Origin: Erpobdella octoculata
Lineage: Eukaryota; Annelida; Clitellata; Hirudinida; Erpobdellidae
Direction of reading: 5' to 3'
Assembly: GCA_963978895.1 (NCBI GenBank)
Contig: OZ022240.1
Coordinates: 12,368,307 to 12,432,306 of the forward strand
Length of the DNA stretch: 64,000 bases
Under the pieces are notes generated by a model. The model had not been told where the DNA came from and did no database searches. It saw only the letters and a list, made by a program, of their open reading frames with translations. A program made the position numbers and the translations under genes. Below, piece after piece: positions 11,346 through 22,858 of this stretch. How positions within the stretch are numbered: the stretch's first letter is position 1; every line of letters starts with the position of its first letter.

Positions 11346-12720
11346 TTCCGACGTAAACTTCTTTCAAGCGAGAACCCACTGCATTCAGAAGCAGCTGCAT
11401 CGTTAATACGAAGAGAATAGGTAAGGTTGAGCAACCCGTGGCAACTGACTTCTAACTGAAACTATTCCGTTGATCAAGATGACGTCGACAACTTCAATCT
11501 GAAATGGCTGAAACACTGCTGTAACATTTCTATCACAAAATTTGGAACATGATGCCATCTGAGAGTTCTCCACAACAGTTGGTGTCAAACGGCTTAATAA
11601 GCATTAGCAAAATCTAACCAGACAATGTGCAAAGGCGCTGGTGGTAGAGCGGTAGAGCGGTCGCCTGTCGATTGTTTGGTCGGCAGTTCAAGCCTCACCG
11701 GCGTCACCAGCGTAACTCCCTTAAACAAGGAGTTCACTCACATTGCTAAAGGGGTAGGCGCCTATAGATGGCTGCCTTTGCAAGGACCCTTTCTCGCCTT
11801 TGTGCAAGACTTGTCTTGAAAAAAGCGTGTGCTAAATCTAAGTGAAAAAAAATTGAAACGTCTTTCTTTAGCTCTTTTCAATGCTTCCCAGATCATTGAC
11901 AAATGTTCGATGCATTCTGGTACTCCTGGCACTTCTCCCTTATGAGCAGACCTGTCGATGTAATTGTTTTGAATTACATAGCTTGTCAGTCTCAGAGCAA
12001 GGACAGCAAATATATCTTTTTTTCGACGTTTAACAATGAAACTGGGCGAAATTAATGTATTACCTTTTAGTCTTATTTTTTTGGAAGAAAAATACCCTGT
12101 TTTTTGCCATTCGCTTTCAATTCTTTTTCTTTTCCAAGAGACCATGAGTAGAGAATGCAATAATCTCAATACTTCGGGGCATTTTTTGTAGATAAGATAA
12201 GGCACCACATTTGGTCCAGGAGCAGATCTGTTTCTTGTTCTGTGGAGAAATTGAGTAATTTCAAGTAACAAAATCATGCCTTCTCTGAAAGAAACGTTTG
12301 GAAGTGGGATTTCAGGAAGATCGGTTCTTTCTTTTAACTGCTGGTCTCCACGCGGGTCACGGAATGCCGGAATGCAGACCGAAAATATTCATCGAGCGTT
12401 GCTTTGTCTGATTGAAGCTTTCTTTCCGCGAGACAAGCTTTTTCATTTTCCTGCGCTCTTTTCCATCGCTTTCGTAACGATTTCTTTTCTCTCTTCAGCT
12501 GATTGATTTCTTTTGTCGACTAGAAATCATGCCAATCAAATTATAGTATTGTTTCAAACCAGTCGTCTTTGTTTCACACCAAACACCATGCGTTTTTCGT
12601 AAATAATATCAGTGAAATCTTCATTCTGAAATTTGAAGAATTTCTTGAACGTGTTATAAGAGGTTTTAAGAGTGTTTCGTTGATCTTTTTCTAAGCAACT
12701 GTATCTCCTGCTGCAGGAAA
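11346..12720 (-). pseudogene. REL-endonuclease non-LTR element E2, decayed
   Basis: Close in sequence to E3. Minus strand: RPRIDFPAAGDT (12720), ITQFLHRTRNRSAPGPN (12240), YIDRSAHKGEVPGVP (11950), then after the SINE insertion the RT segment FVIEMLQQ and a run ending at the ADD-proximal region (11345). Many stops. The codon after the IPK motif is TAA, at the same place as the TAG in E3. Confidence 0.7.
11626..11807 (+). repeat. tRNA-Asp-like SINE inserted in E2, with TGTGCAA duplication
   Basis: Unit 11633-11800 between two copies of TGTGCAA (11626-11632, 11801-11807). Its first 75 bases are tRNA-like: acceptor halves GGCGCTG and CGGCGTC pair over seven positions (two G-U), followed by ACCA as in a mature tRNA end. 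An A-box-like TGGTAGAGCGG and a B-box-like GTTCAAGCC are present, and the CGCCTGTC context recalls tRNA-Asp(GUC). The T stem does not pair. The 3' part (about 90 bp) is not tRNA-related. Confidence 0.6.
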
Positions 12721-12779
12721 ATCAATTCTTGGCCTAGGTTGACTGAGTTCTGCTTCCGGATTCACATCTTGAACTTCGA

Positions 12780-12972
12780 AGTCAAGCAATTTTTGGAGTA
12801 CTTGGTTATGGCGCCAAGTGTAACTCCCATGTGAAAGTGAAATCGAACAACAGGAAAAAACGTGAATGAGAGTCTCCAACTGCCCACAAAACATGCACGA
12901 ATCATCGTCTTTCAACTTCCATCTTACAAGATTGCTGGATGACAGCAGTTGATCATAAACCGATCTAATCAA
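12780..12972 (-). pseudogene. E-family CCHC fragment joined to an E2 N-terminus
   Basis: Reads [40 protein letters not shown] and LSHGSYTWRHNQVL, which is the zinc knuckle before the endonuclease in E3. It then switches without a break to the N-terminal sequence of E2 (VQDVNPEAELSQ). This is a deletion junction between two tandem elements. Confidence 0.7.
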
Positions 12973-13025
12973 AAATCATAAACGTAGTGGCGTGTACTGC
13001 ATACATACTAGGCACATCCCTAGTG

Positions 13026-13181
13026 TGTATGTATGTATGTATGTATGTATGTATGTATGTATGTATGTATGTATGTATGTATGTATGTATGTATGTATGT
13101 ATGTATGTATGTATGTATGTATGTATGTATGTATGTATGTATGTATGTATGTATGTATGTATGTATGTATGTATATATGTA
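13026..13181. repeat. (GTAT)n microsatellite
   Basis: About 37 units of GTAT. The CMYV-repeat frames across it are artefacts. Confidence 0.95.
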
Positions 13182-13183
13182 TT

Positions 13184-13425
13184 AGAGTCCGACCGAAAAT
13201 GTTTTTTTCATTTTCGGCCGAAAACGAAAGTGGGGCCGAAAATCAAAAGTCATTTTCGGCCGAAAAAGAAAACGTAAACGAAAATTTGGAGCCATTTTAG
13301 TCCAATAACAAAAACCGAAAAAAGTCATAGTTTGCAAATTTTTCTTCAGTCAAACTGTCAAACTTTTTTAACTTGTTGCAAACTTTGACCTTTTTCGGTT
13401 TCGGTTTTCGTTTCTGTGTGTGTTT
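13184..13425. mobile_element. hAT-like end with TTTTCGGCCGAAAA subterminal repeats
   Basis: Starts TTAGAGTCCGACCGAAAATG and carries several palindromic TTTCGGCCGAAA copies and CCGAAAA variants on both strands, ending around ACCTTTTTCGGTTTCGG. Such short subterminal repeats are typical of hAT transposons. No transposase. Confidence 0.5.
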
Positions 13426-13429
13426 TAAC

Positions 13430-13734
13430 TCTTTGCGAGCTTTCGTCGCCGAAGGTCTTCAGAAGAAGAACCTCTCATTTTTAGCGTTTCGGCCCTTAAA
13501 CTTCTTGACGCTTTTAAGAGAGGTGGGCCCACGTCCGTTGATCAGGTGGACGCCCTTCGGCGAGAAAAATTTCCAAATTCCTAACTTGAAACACGAAAAT
13601 TCAAAGTTCAGCAGAAAACTGTTCGAAACAAAACTTGAAATCGCCGGAACGATTATCGCTCAATGTAAACAAGGCTAAACCATTTCGTGTGCATCTTGTA
13701 GCGCTTTCTTTTTTCTATTAGCGAAAATCCAAAA
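13430..13734 (-). other. 3' untranslated region of E3
   Basis: Shares sequence with 21290-21600 (E5) and, more weakly, 16970-17292 (E4). All contain a GC-rich segment (GTGGGCCCA and GGCGAAGG-type hairpins) and lie directly downstream of the endonuclease. On the minus strand the shared block ends TTAAAACACACACAG in E3. Confidence 0.6.
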
Positions 13735-16700
13735 TTATGCAGCTTCAGCTGTCTGGGAGATCTCCTTGATGGCTCGAGTTTTTTCTCGGTTTGAAAAACC
13801 AAGAGCTTTCAGCAGTTTTAACATTAAGCTGCTAACCAACCCTCGAACGCCAACCTCGACTGCAAAAATTTCAGTCCTGAACCCTTTGGCATTCAAATCA
13901 CATGCTAAATCCCTATATCTCTCCTCTTTGAAAATATTGCTAGATTCCATGTTACTTTCCCATGGCACAGAGAGTTCAATCAGGAACATTGTCTTGGCCA
14001 AGCCAGAATATACAATTATATCCGGCTTTAAGCCGCTAGATCTCACGGCTTCTGGAAATTTTCTTTCGCCATCCAAATCAGCCGAAACCGACCAATCGTC
14101 GGCAGCACCCATCACACATTCAAAGTCTCTTGTAGATCTGAACCTGTGAAACTTCAGATTGCCTTCTCTCAAAAAGTAGATTTTCCTTTTCTGCTGTATT
14201 CCTCTTGTCTTTGCTTTCTTACACGCTTCTTTGACGAAGTCAAGCAATTTTCGGAGTACTTGGTTATGACGCCAAGTGTACCTCCCGTGTGAAAGTGAAA
14301 ACGAACAACAGGAAAGAACGTGAATGAGAGTCTCCGATTGCCCGCATAACATGCACGAATCATCGTCTTTCAACTTCCATCTTCGAAGATTGCTGGATGA
14401 CGGCAGTTGATCATAAACAGATCTAATCAAAAAAGACAAACGTAGTGGTGTGTATTGCCAAATGTCTTTCCAAGAAAGTGAACGATGAACAGCATTTTCC
14501 CATGTCGTCCAGTCTCCTTGTTGAGATAACTGAACAAACTTAATCATTCTCTGGGACTCGTTAGCTTTCTTTCTTTCCTGAATGACCAGACTTGTTCGTT
14601 CACTGGTGCTGGCTTTTGACCACCAAATTCGATGGGTTGACCCGAGACCCCGTTTGTCCTGTTGAACTGCCCCTACTCTTTCTCTCCAACGTAAAGAGGC
14701 TTCAGCTTCTGCGATCTCCTTTCTGGCTACCCATTTCTTTCCGGACTTTACAAGAGGTCCCATCTCTACAATTCTTTGATCCGAAGAGTTATCCAGCATT
14801 AGTTGCGTACGGATCTTGTTTATCTTAAACTCCTCAACCAAAGACTTCAGTGGCAACCTCAGTTTGGCAGGCTTGCTGTACAAAGCTACCGAAGAAAATC
14901 CCGGAGGCAGACCCAACCATTTCCTTGTAAATTTATTCATCCTCCTTTCTAGCTTTTCTACCAATGGTAAGCTCATCTCATACATTGATAGAGGCCAAAG
15001 CAATCTCGGTAATAGAACAAACTGAAGCAACCACAATTTGAACCTGCTCTGGAGTGGGGCCGCATCAATTTTCTTCATATCTTCAAATGCCGATCGAAGA
15101 ACCTCAGAACACCGTCCAGTGTCGTTAAGCGAATCGTCATACCACCTTCCCAGGCTCTTAACCGGTTCTTCTCTCAATGTTGGGATCCTGTTGCCAGCAA
15201 CTGAAAACGTCACGTTGTCGTCGATCTTGCCTCGTCGCAGAGATAAGCTTCTTGACTTGGTTGCCTTGAAACTCATGCCGCACCATGATAGCAGCCCGCT
15301 GAATGCATCAAGAGCTCGTCGCATTGAGATACATTTGTTTAGAACCAAAGTTGTATCATCCATGAAGGCCTTCACCGATGGCATCAAGATACCTTTGCCA
15401 ACGTAAGCTTCTTCCACGCGAGAACCCACTGCATTCAGAAGCAGCTGCATCGCTAATACGAAGAGAATGGGTGAAATTGAGCAGCCCATTGCTATGCCAA
15501 CCTCTAAATGGAACCATTCTGTTGAACAGGAGGACGTAGACAGCCTCAATTTGAAATGTCCGAAATACTGTTGCAACATTTCTATCACAAAATTTGGAAC
15601 ATGATGCGATCTGAGAGTTCTCCACAACATTTGGTGACGAACGGCTCCATAAGCATTGGCAAAGTCTAACCAGACAATGTGCAAGCTGAGACGATTTTCT
15701 TTAGTTCTTTTCAATGCTTCCCAGATCACTGACGAATGTTCGATGCATCCTGGTACTCCTGGCACTCCTCCCTTCTGAACAGACCTGTCGATGTAATTGT
15801 TTTGAATTACATAGCTTGTCAGTCTCCGAGCAAGGATAGCAAAAAATATCTTTCCCTCGACGTTTAACAATGAAATTGGGCGGAACTGATGTATTTCCTT
15901 CTAGTCTTTTTCTTTCGGAATAAAGATACCTTCTGCTCTTTGCCATTCGCTTTCAATTCTTCTTCTTTCCCAAGAGCCCACGAGTAGAGAATGCAATAAT
16001 CTCAATACTTCTGGGCATTTTTTGTAGACGAGATATGGCACCCCATTTGGTCCAGGAGCAGATCTGTTTCTTGTTCTGTAGAGAAATTGAGTAACTTCGA
16101 GTAACGAAATCATGCCTTCTCTGAAAGAAAAGTTTGAAAGTGGGATTTCTGGAAGATCTGTTCTTTCTTCTAACTGCTGATCTCCACGCGGGTCACGGAA
16201 TGCGGGCCGAAAATATTCATCGAGCGTTGCTTTGTCTGCTTGAAGCGTTTCTGACTTGGGTGGGTCCAGTAAATTTCTTCCATATTTGAATGGGTCTTTG
16301 ATGAACTGAAACCTGGCATTTCTCTGATCTCTTTTCTTTATCCGAAAACGCTCGGCCTTCATTAGGGCAGACAAACGACGCCCCAAACTCTGCCGCAGCT
16401 CTGCGAGACCAGCTTTTTCATTTTCCTGGGCTCTTTTCCACCGCTTTCGTAACAGTTTCGTTTCTCTCTTCAGCTGATTGATTTCTCTTTGTCGTCTAGA
16501 AATCATGCCTTCATTGTTTCGAACCTGACGTTTTTGTTTCACACCAAACAATTCAATGCTTTTTTCGTAAATAACATCAGTGAAGTCTTTCATACTGAAA
16601 TTTGATGAATTTCTTGAACGTGTTTTGAGAAGTTTTGAGAGTGTTTCGTCCAACTTTTTCCATGCAATTGTATCTCCTGCTGCAGGAAAATCAATTCTTG

Positions 16701-16953
16701 GCCTAGGTTGACTGATTTCTACTTCCGGATTCACATCTTGAACTGCGTCGGGGCTGTGGTTGGCCTCCGGCCCGGCAATGTTCGACGTTTTACCTGCATT
16801 ATCTGATGCAGGACGTTGACGGAATTCGGTTAAGCAGCCCATTTTCGTTCTGTGGACTTTCATTCCACGGATCGTCTTGAAACTCCTACCGCAAACACAC
16901 TCGTGAAGCATACCCCCATTAGGGTCCGTTGAAGAAGCAGGGTCGTTGTCCAA
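13735..16953 (-). pseudogene. Near-intact REL-endonuclease non-LTR retrotransposon E3
   Basis: One frame of about 1,070 codons interrupted by a single TAG at 15901-15903. N-terminus: a CCHC-type finger CVCGRSFKTIRGMKVHRTK-MGC (first ATG near 16910). Basic region KRETKLLRKRWKR. RT: SAPGPNGVPYLVYKKCP, QFRPISLLNVEGK, WLDFANAYGAVRH, GIAMGCSISPILF, AFMDDTTLVLN, KATKSRSLSLRRGK. Thumb to 14500. Then the C-terminal CCHC (CMLCGQSETLIHVLSCC...H) and the restriction-like endonuclease KPDIIVYS...FLIELSVPWE, ending near 13738 at a TAA that clips the last residues seen in E4 and E5. Domain order matches the R2/NeSL/HERO group, which nick DNA with a C-terminal PD-(D/E)xK enzyme. Apart from the stops this copy could be functional. 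Confidence 0.85.
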
Positions 16954-16959
16954 AGGTCC

Positions 16960-17292
16960 GAATGTGTGTGTTCACTCCTGAAGAGCTTTTCTGTGGAGGT
17001 CATCAGAAGAAAACCCCCCCTCGAGCAAACGTTTCGGCTTTTTAATTTCTTGACGTTCTAAGGGGGGCGAGCCACGTTCGACGGACGAACGTCCTCCGGC
17101 AGAAAATGTTTCTGTTCTTTTCCGACATCGAATTTCTATCATTCCTTGCATCGTGGCAGATATTTGTCATGCAAATAAACTCGCGACTTTAGAGAAATTC
17201 AGACTATTCAAGTGAGAAAACCTTCGACGACATAACGGCTTCGCTTTCGTAGCGGTACTTAATATCGCCACGTAAACAAAGACGAAGCAATT
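16960..17292 (-). other. 3' untranslated region of E4
   Basis: Lies between the E4 endonuclease and the start of E3. Contains the GC-rich block shared with E3 and E5 and ends in GTGAACACACACATTCGG, abutting the E3 reading frame within about 15 bases. So E4 and E3 are directly head-to-tail. Confidence 0.6.
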
Positions 17293-20200
17293 CTATTCTT
17301 GCGGAGCGGAGAGAGCGGCTTCTAAATTTGGAAAATCTTCTTTTTTCTCTCTTTGAGACCAAATCCAGAATGAAGCCGATTCTGCTGCTTCAGAAATCTG
17401 TTTAATTGCACGGGTCCGCTCTCTGTTAGACATTCCCAGGGCCCGCAGCAACTTTAGCAAAGATTTACCAACCAAACCGCGTGCTCCGACTTCAACAGCA
17501 AAAAGCTCAGCTCTTGAGCCATTTGCTTCCAAATCCAACATCAATTCTCTGTATCTTTCTAATTTCATGATGTTACTGGCCTCCATGTTGCTTTCCCAAG
17601 GCACTGTCAACTCGATGAGAAGAAATGTCTTGGCCAGACTCGAAAAAGCAACTATGTCTGGCCTTTTTCCTTTAAAGTTCCTTTATTGAAACTGGGAAGC
17701 ACTTTTCCGTTTTCAGATCGGCAGAGACCCTCCAGTCGTTCGCCGCATGGAAAACATTCTCTCCTTCCGTGAGGGTTCTTTTTGGGCGATTTAGCTGCGG
17801 CAATCCCGCTCTCAAAAAATAAATCCTCCTCCTAGGTTTCACCTCCATTGAGTTGGCTTTTCGGCAGGCCTCTTTTACAAATCCCAGCAGCTTTTGGAGA
17901 ACAAGGTTGTGGCGCCACGTGTATCTACCATGAGAAAGGGAATAGGAGCAGGAGGAAAGAATATGAATCAATGACTGCGACTGACCGCAGAGCTGACACT
18001 CATCGTTCTCAATTAATTTCCATTTCTTTAAATTGCTGGCTGTTGGCAGCTGATCATACATCGATCTAATGAGGAACGATAGCCGCACTGGAGCATAGCG
18101 CCATATATCTTCCCATGACAGAGACCGCTGAACTGTCTCCTCCCATCTGGTCCAGTCGCCTTGCTGTGACAATTGTGCGCTCTTCACAACTCTCTCGCTT
18201 TCTATCGCTTGCTTTCTGTCCTGAACAATCAAGTCTGATCTTTCCTGAGCGTTTGCCTTGGACCACCAGAGATGGTGGTTCCATCCAACACCATGCCGCC
18301 CCAACTGAACTGCTCCGGTCCTTTCAGTCCATTGGAGAGAAACCGTGGCATTCTCTATTTTAACCCTAGCATTCCATTTGGTTCCTGAGATTAGAGTTGG
18401 TTTTACCTCAGCGACTCTCTGATCCGTTGAATTATCGAGCATCATCTGAGTTCTCAGTTTGCTGATTTTGAAATCTTCAACAAAAGACCGCAATGGAAGT
18501 CTCAGCTTGGCTGTTTTGCCGTAGAGAGCCACAGACGTCAATCCCGGAGGCAGACCCAACCATTGACGTGTAAAACGAGCTATCTTTCTTTCTAGTTTCT
18601 CCACAACTTGCAGACCAATTTCATAGACTGTCAAAGGCCAAAGCAGTCTTGGCACTAAAACAAATTGCAAAATCCACACTTTGAACCTGCTCTGAAGCGG
18701 AGCAGCATTAATGCTTTCCATGGAGACAGTTGCCATACGGAGAATAGAAGCACCCTGATCAACGTCATTCAGGGATTTACAATACCATCTCCCGAGACTT
18801 TTCCCTGGTTCGGAGCTCACTGTTGGAATCTTGTTACCATCAACAGAGAAAACGGTGTATTCATCAATTTTACCGCGACGCAGGGAGAGACTTCTCGATT
18901 TAGATGCTTTAAAACTCATTCCGCACCATTTGAGTAGATCGCTGAAGACATCAAGTGTCCGTCTCATTGAAATACACTTATTCAAACTAATTGTCGTGTC
19001 GTCCATGAAAGCTCTCAGAGGTGGCATGAAAATACCTCGGCCGACATAAACATCTTCTACCCTTGCACCAACTGAATTCAGAAGTAGTTGCATTGCTAGC
19101 ACGAATAATATGGGAGAAATAGAGCACCCCATGGCTATACCGACCTGAAGACGAAACCAATCGGTTGAACACGTCTTTGTCGATAATCTCAGGTAAAAAT
19201 CTTGAAAATACTGTCGTAGAATATCCATAACGAACTTTGGAACATGGTGCATCGTCAAAGCTCTCCAAATCAGCTGGTGACGAACCGCTCCATAAGCATT
19301 TGCAAGATCAAGCCAAACGACGTGCAAACTGAGTGTATTCTGTTTTGCTCTTTTTATAGACTCCCAGATCATGGTAGAATGTTCGATGCAACCAGGAACA
19401 CCAGGGATTCCTCCTTTCTGAATTGACTTGTCTATGTAGTCGTTTTGTGTTAGATAGCTCGTCAACCTCTTGGCAAGCACAGCAAAAAATATTTTTCCTT
19501 CAACATTGAGAAGAGAAATTGGTCTGAACTGATTGATGTCGACTGAAACTTTCTCCTTTGGTATAAAAATGCCTTCAGCTTTTTGCCACTCTTTATTAAC
19601 AGACCCGGAAGTCCAAGCAGACTTGAGCAATGAGTGTAAAACTTTCAACACACCCGGACATTTTTTATACACTAGGTATGGTACACCATTTGGGCCTGGA
19701 GCAGATCTATTTCTTGTTTTTCGGAGGAATTGGGATATGTCAAAAATTGAAATTACTCCCTCGTTGAAAGCAACCTTTGGAGGAGGAATCTCGGGAAGAT
19801 CTGATCTTTCAGCTAGTTCTTTGTCGCCCAAGGGGTCAATGAAAGCAGCTCGGAAGTGATGATCAAGCTGCTCTTTACTGACTTGCAGAGTACCTGACTT
19901 TGGTGGATCGAGCAAGCTTTTACCATAACGGAATGGATCTCTGACAAACTGGAATCTTGCCTTCCTTTGTTCTCTTTTCTTTACCCGCAAACGTTCTGCT
20001 CGCAAGAGTGCACTCAATCGCTGCCTCAAGTCATGTCGTAATGCTGAGAGCCCTGGTTTCTCGTTGTCTGGAGCTCTCCTCCATTGTTGACGAAGTCGTT
20101 TTTTTTCCTTTTTGAGTCTAGCAATCTCTCGTTGTCGCCTTGAAATATGAGTTTTTTTGCCTCTGTCCATGAGAACTTTTTCCTTGGAACCGAACATCTC

Positions 20201-20470
20201 TAAACACTTGTTGTAAATGGTGTCAGTTAGATTGTTCACTTGAAACATTGGAAGTTCTTTCATCTGTACTTTGAGAAGCTTGGAAAGTATCTCGTCGAGC
20301 TTCGACCAATCCGCTTTGTGAGCAGCAGCGGGGAAGTTAATTCTAGCCCGAGGTTGCCTATTCTCGTCGCTATCAGGATCGTGGAACCTGTCGGGGCTGT
20401 GGTTGGCATCCGGCCCGACTTGGCCCGGCGTTTTACCTGAAGCAATGCTTGCTTCAGTACGATGAAGCAA
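17293..20470 (-). pseudogene. REL-endonuclease non-LTR retrotransposon E4, one frameshift
   Basis: A 932-codon open frame (20470-17672) covers the basic linker, the complete RT (APGPNGVPYLVYKKCP, FRPISLLNVEGK, WLDLANAYGAVRH, AFMDDTTISLN, KASKSRSLSLRRGK), the thumb and the CCHC (CQLCGQSQSLIHILSSC...H). A one-base shift near 17668 puts the endonuclease (KRPDIVAFSS...LLIELTVPWESN, to 17293) in another frame. The N-terminal zinc finger is lost where the element meets 22 bases of MULE exon sequence and a (GTAT)n tract. E4 is diverged from E2/E3 and keeps Ser where they have stops. Confidence 0.85.
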
Positions 20471-20492
20471 TGTGTCAATACAGCTTAAAAAA

Positions 20493-20528
20493 TGTATGTA
20501 TGTATGTATGTATGTATGTATGTATGTA

Positions 20529-20579
<51 letters not shown>

Positions 20580-21279
20580 ATGTATGTATGTATGTATGTA
20601 TGTATGTATGTATGTATGTATGTATGTATGTATGTATGTATGTATGTATGTATGTATGTATGTATGTATGTATGTATGTATGTATGTATGTATGTATGTA
20701 TGTATGTATGTATGTATGTATGTATGTATGTATGTATGTATGTATGTATGTATTTATTTATGTATGTATGTATGTATGTATGTATGTATGTATGTATGTA
20801 TGTATGTATGTATGTATGTATGTATGTATGTATGTATGTATGTATGTATGTATGTATGTATGTATGTATGTATGTATGTATGTATGTATGTATGTATGTA
20901 TGTATGTATGTATGTATGTATGTATGTATGTATGTATGTATGTATGTATGTATGTATGTATGTATGTATGTATGTATGTATGTATGTATGTATGTATGTA
21001 TGTATGTATGTATGTATGTATGTATGTATGTATGTATGTATGTATGTATGTATGTATGTATGTATGTATGTATGTATGTATGTATGTATGTATGTATGTA
21101 TGTATGTATGTATGTATGTATGTATGTATGTATGTATGTATGTATGTATGTATGTATGTATGTATGTATGTATGTATGTATGTATGTATGTATGTATGTA
21201 TGTATGTATGTATGTATGTATGTATGTATGTATGTATGTATGTATGTATGTATGTATGTATGTATGTATGTATGTATGT
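20493..21279. repeat. (GTAT)n microsatellite, 0.79 kb
   Basis: About 195 units with a (TG)n stretch at 20535-20563 and one TATTTATT variant near 20752. Long CMYV and HTYI frames here are artefacts. Sits between the 3' end of E5 and the truncated 5' end of E4. Confidence 0.95.
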
Positions 21280-21289
21280 GTTATAACCC

Positions 21290-22699
21290 CTTTCGAGTTT
21301 TCTTCGCCGAAGGTCTTTAGAAGAAGAACCTCTCATTTTTTAACGTTTTGGCCCTTGAACTTCTTGACGCTTTTAAGAGAGGTGGGCCCAGTCAGAGGTG
21401 GGCCCAGTCCGTTGATTAGGAGGGCGCCCTTCGGCGAGAAAAATATCCAAATTCTTAACTTGAAACACAAATATTCAAAGTTCAGCCGAAAACTGTTCCA
21501 AACAAAACTTGAAATTGTCAGAACGATTATCGCCCAATGTAAACAATGCTAAACCATTTCGTGTGCAGCTTGTAGCGCTTTTTTTTTCTATTAGCAAAAA
21601 TCCAAAAAGATGCAGCTTCAGCTGCCTGGGAGATCTCCTTGATGGCTCGAGTTTTTTTTTCGGTTTGAGAAACCAAGAGCTTTCAGCAATTTTAACATTG
21701 AGCTGCTAAACCAACCCTCGAACGCCAACCTAACTGCAAAAATTTCATTCCTGAACCCTTTGGCATTCAAATCACATGCTAAATCCCTTTATCTTTCCTC
21801 TTTGAAAATGATGCTGGATTCCATGTTACTTTCCCATGGCACAGTGAGTTCGATCAGGAGCAGTGTTTTGGCCAATATAATTATATCCTGCTTCAAACTG
21901 CTAGACAATCTCATTCACAGTTTCTGGAAATTTTCTTTCGCCATCCAAATCAGTTGAAACTGACCAATCGTCGGCATCACCCATCACACATTCAAAGATT
22001 TTTGTAGATCTGAACTTCTCTCAATAAGTAGATTTTCCTTTTCTGCTGTATTCCTTCTGTCTTTGCTTTCTTACACGCTTCTTTGACGAAGTCAAGCAAT
22101 TATGGCGCCAAGTGTACCTTCCGTGTGAAAGTGAAAACGAACAACAGGAAAAAACGTGAATGAGAGTCTTCGACTGCCCACATAACATGCATGAATCATC
22201 GTTTTTCAACTTCCATTTTAGAAGATTGCTGGATGACGGCAGTTTAGCATAAACCGATCTAATCAAAAAATACAAACGTAGTTTCTAAGAAAGCGAACGC
22301 TGAACAGCATTTTCCCATGTCATCCAATCTTTTTTTGAGATAACTGAACAAACTCAATCATTCTCTGGGACTCGATGGTTTTTTTTTCTTTCCTGAATGA
22401 CCAGACATGTTCGTTCACTGGTGTTGGCGTTTGACCACCAAGTTCGATGGGTTGACCCAAGACCCCGTTTGTCCTGTTGAACTGCACCAACTCTTTCTGT
22501 CCAACGTAAAGAAGGTTTTTTTTCTGGCTACCCATTTCTTTCCGGACTTTACAAGAGGTCCCATTTCTTCAATTCTTTGATCCGAAGAGTTATCCAACTT
22601 GAGTTGCGTACGGATCTTGTTTATCTTAAACTCCTCAACCAAAGACTTCAATGACAACCTCAGTTTGGCAGTCTTGCTGTACAAAGCTACCAAAGTAAA
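21290..22699 (-). pseudogene. REL-endonuclease non-LTR element E5, 3' part
   Basis: Minus strand: thumb (FKINKIRTQLKLDNSSDQRI, 22640), SVYAKLPSSSNLLKWKLKNDD, CMLCGQSKTLIHVFSCC (22190), endonuclease remnants, QAAEAASFWIF near 21610, and the 3' UTR to 21290. Closest to E3 but with small deletions and frameshifts. Interrupted at 22708 by the MULE. Its 5' continuation is at 33995-34055. Confidence 0.75.
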
Positions 22700-22708
22700 T
22701 CCCGGAGG
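22700..22708. repeat. 9-bp target duplication of the MULE (left)
   Basis: TCCCGGAGG, found again as TCCCGGAGA at 33986-33994. E3 shows the uninterrupted sequence TCCCGGAGGCAGACCC. Confidence 0.75.
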
Positions 22709-22722
22709 CGTATTTACAAATG

Positions 22723-22759
22723 CTCAATAGCCTCAACGGTGTGCTCATTTATATTCATG
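22723..22759 (+). repeat. MULE left terminal inverted repeat
   Basis: 37 bp starting CTCAATAGCCTCAACGG, identical to the reverse complement of 33947-33983. Confidence 0.85.
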
Positions 22760-22858
22760 CGCGCGCCTACTCACGCCAGACAGCTAGGTAACAACTAGGT
22801 CATATTAGCAAGCCGCAGTATAGGCGTCTGCCATTTTTCTATTGCTCTGTTGTTCCAC

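Noticed and set aside
13766..15406. Several 70-130-codon plus-strand frames across E3 and E4
   Set aside because: Antisense shadows of the RT frame.
20449..21552. Long CMYV/HTYI-repeat frames, also at 12987-13300, 35301-35714 and 47811-48484
   Set aside because: Translations of tetranucleotide microsatellites; open in several frames at once.
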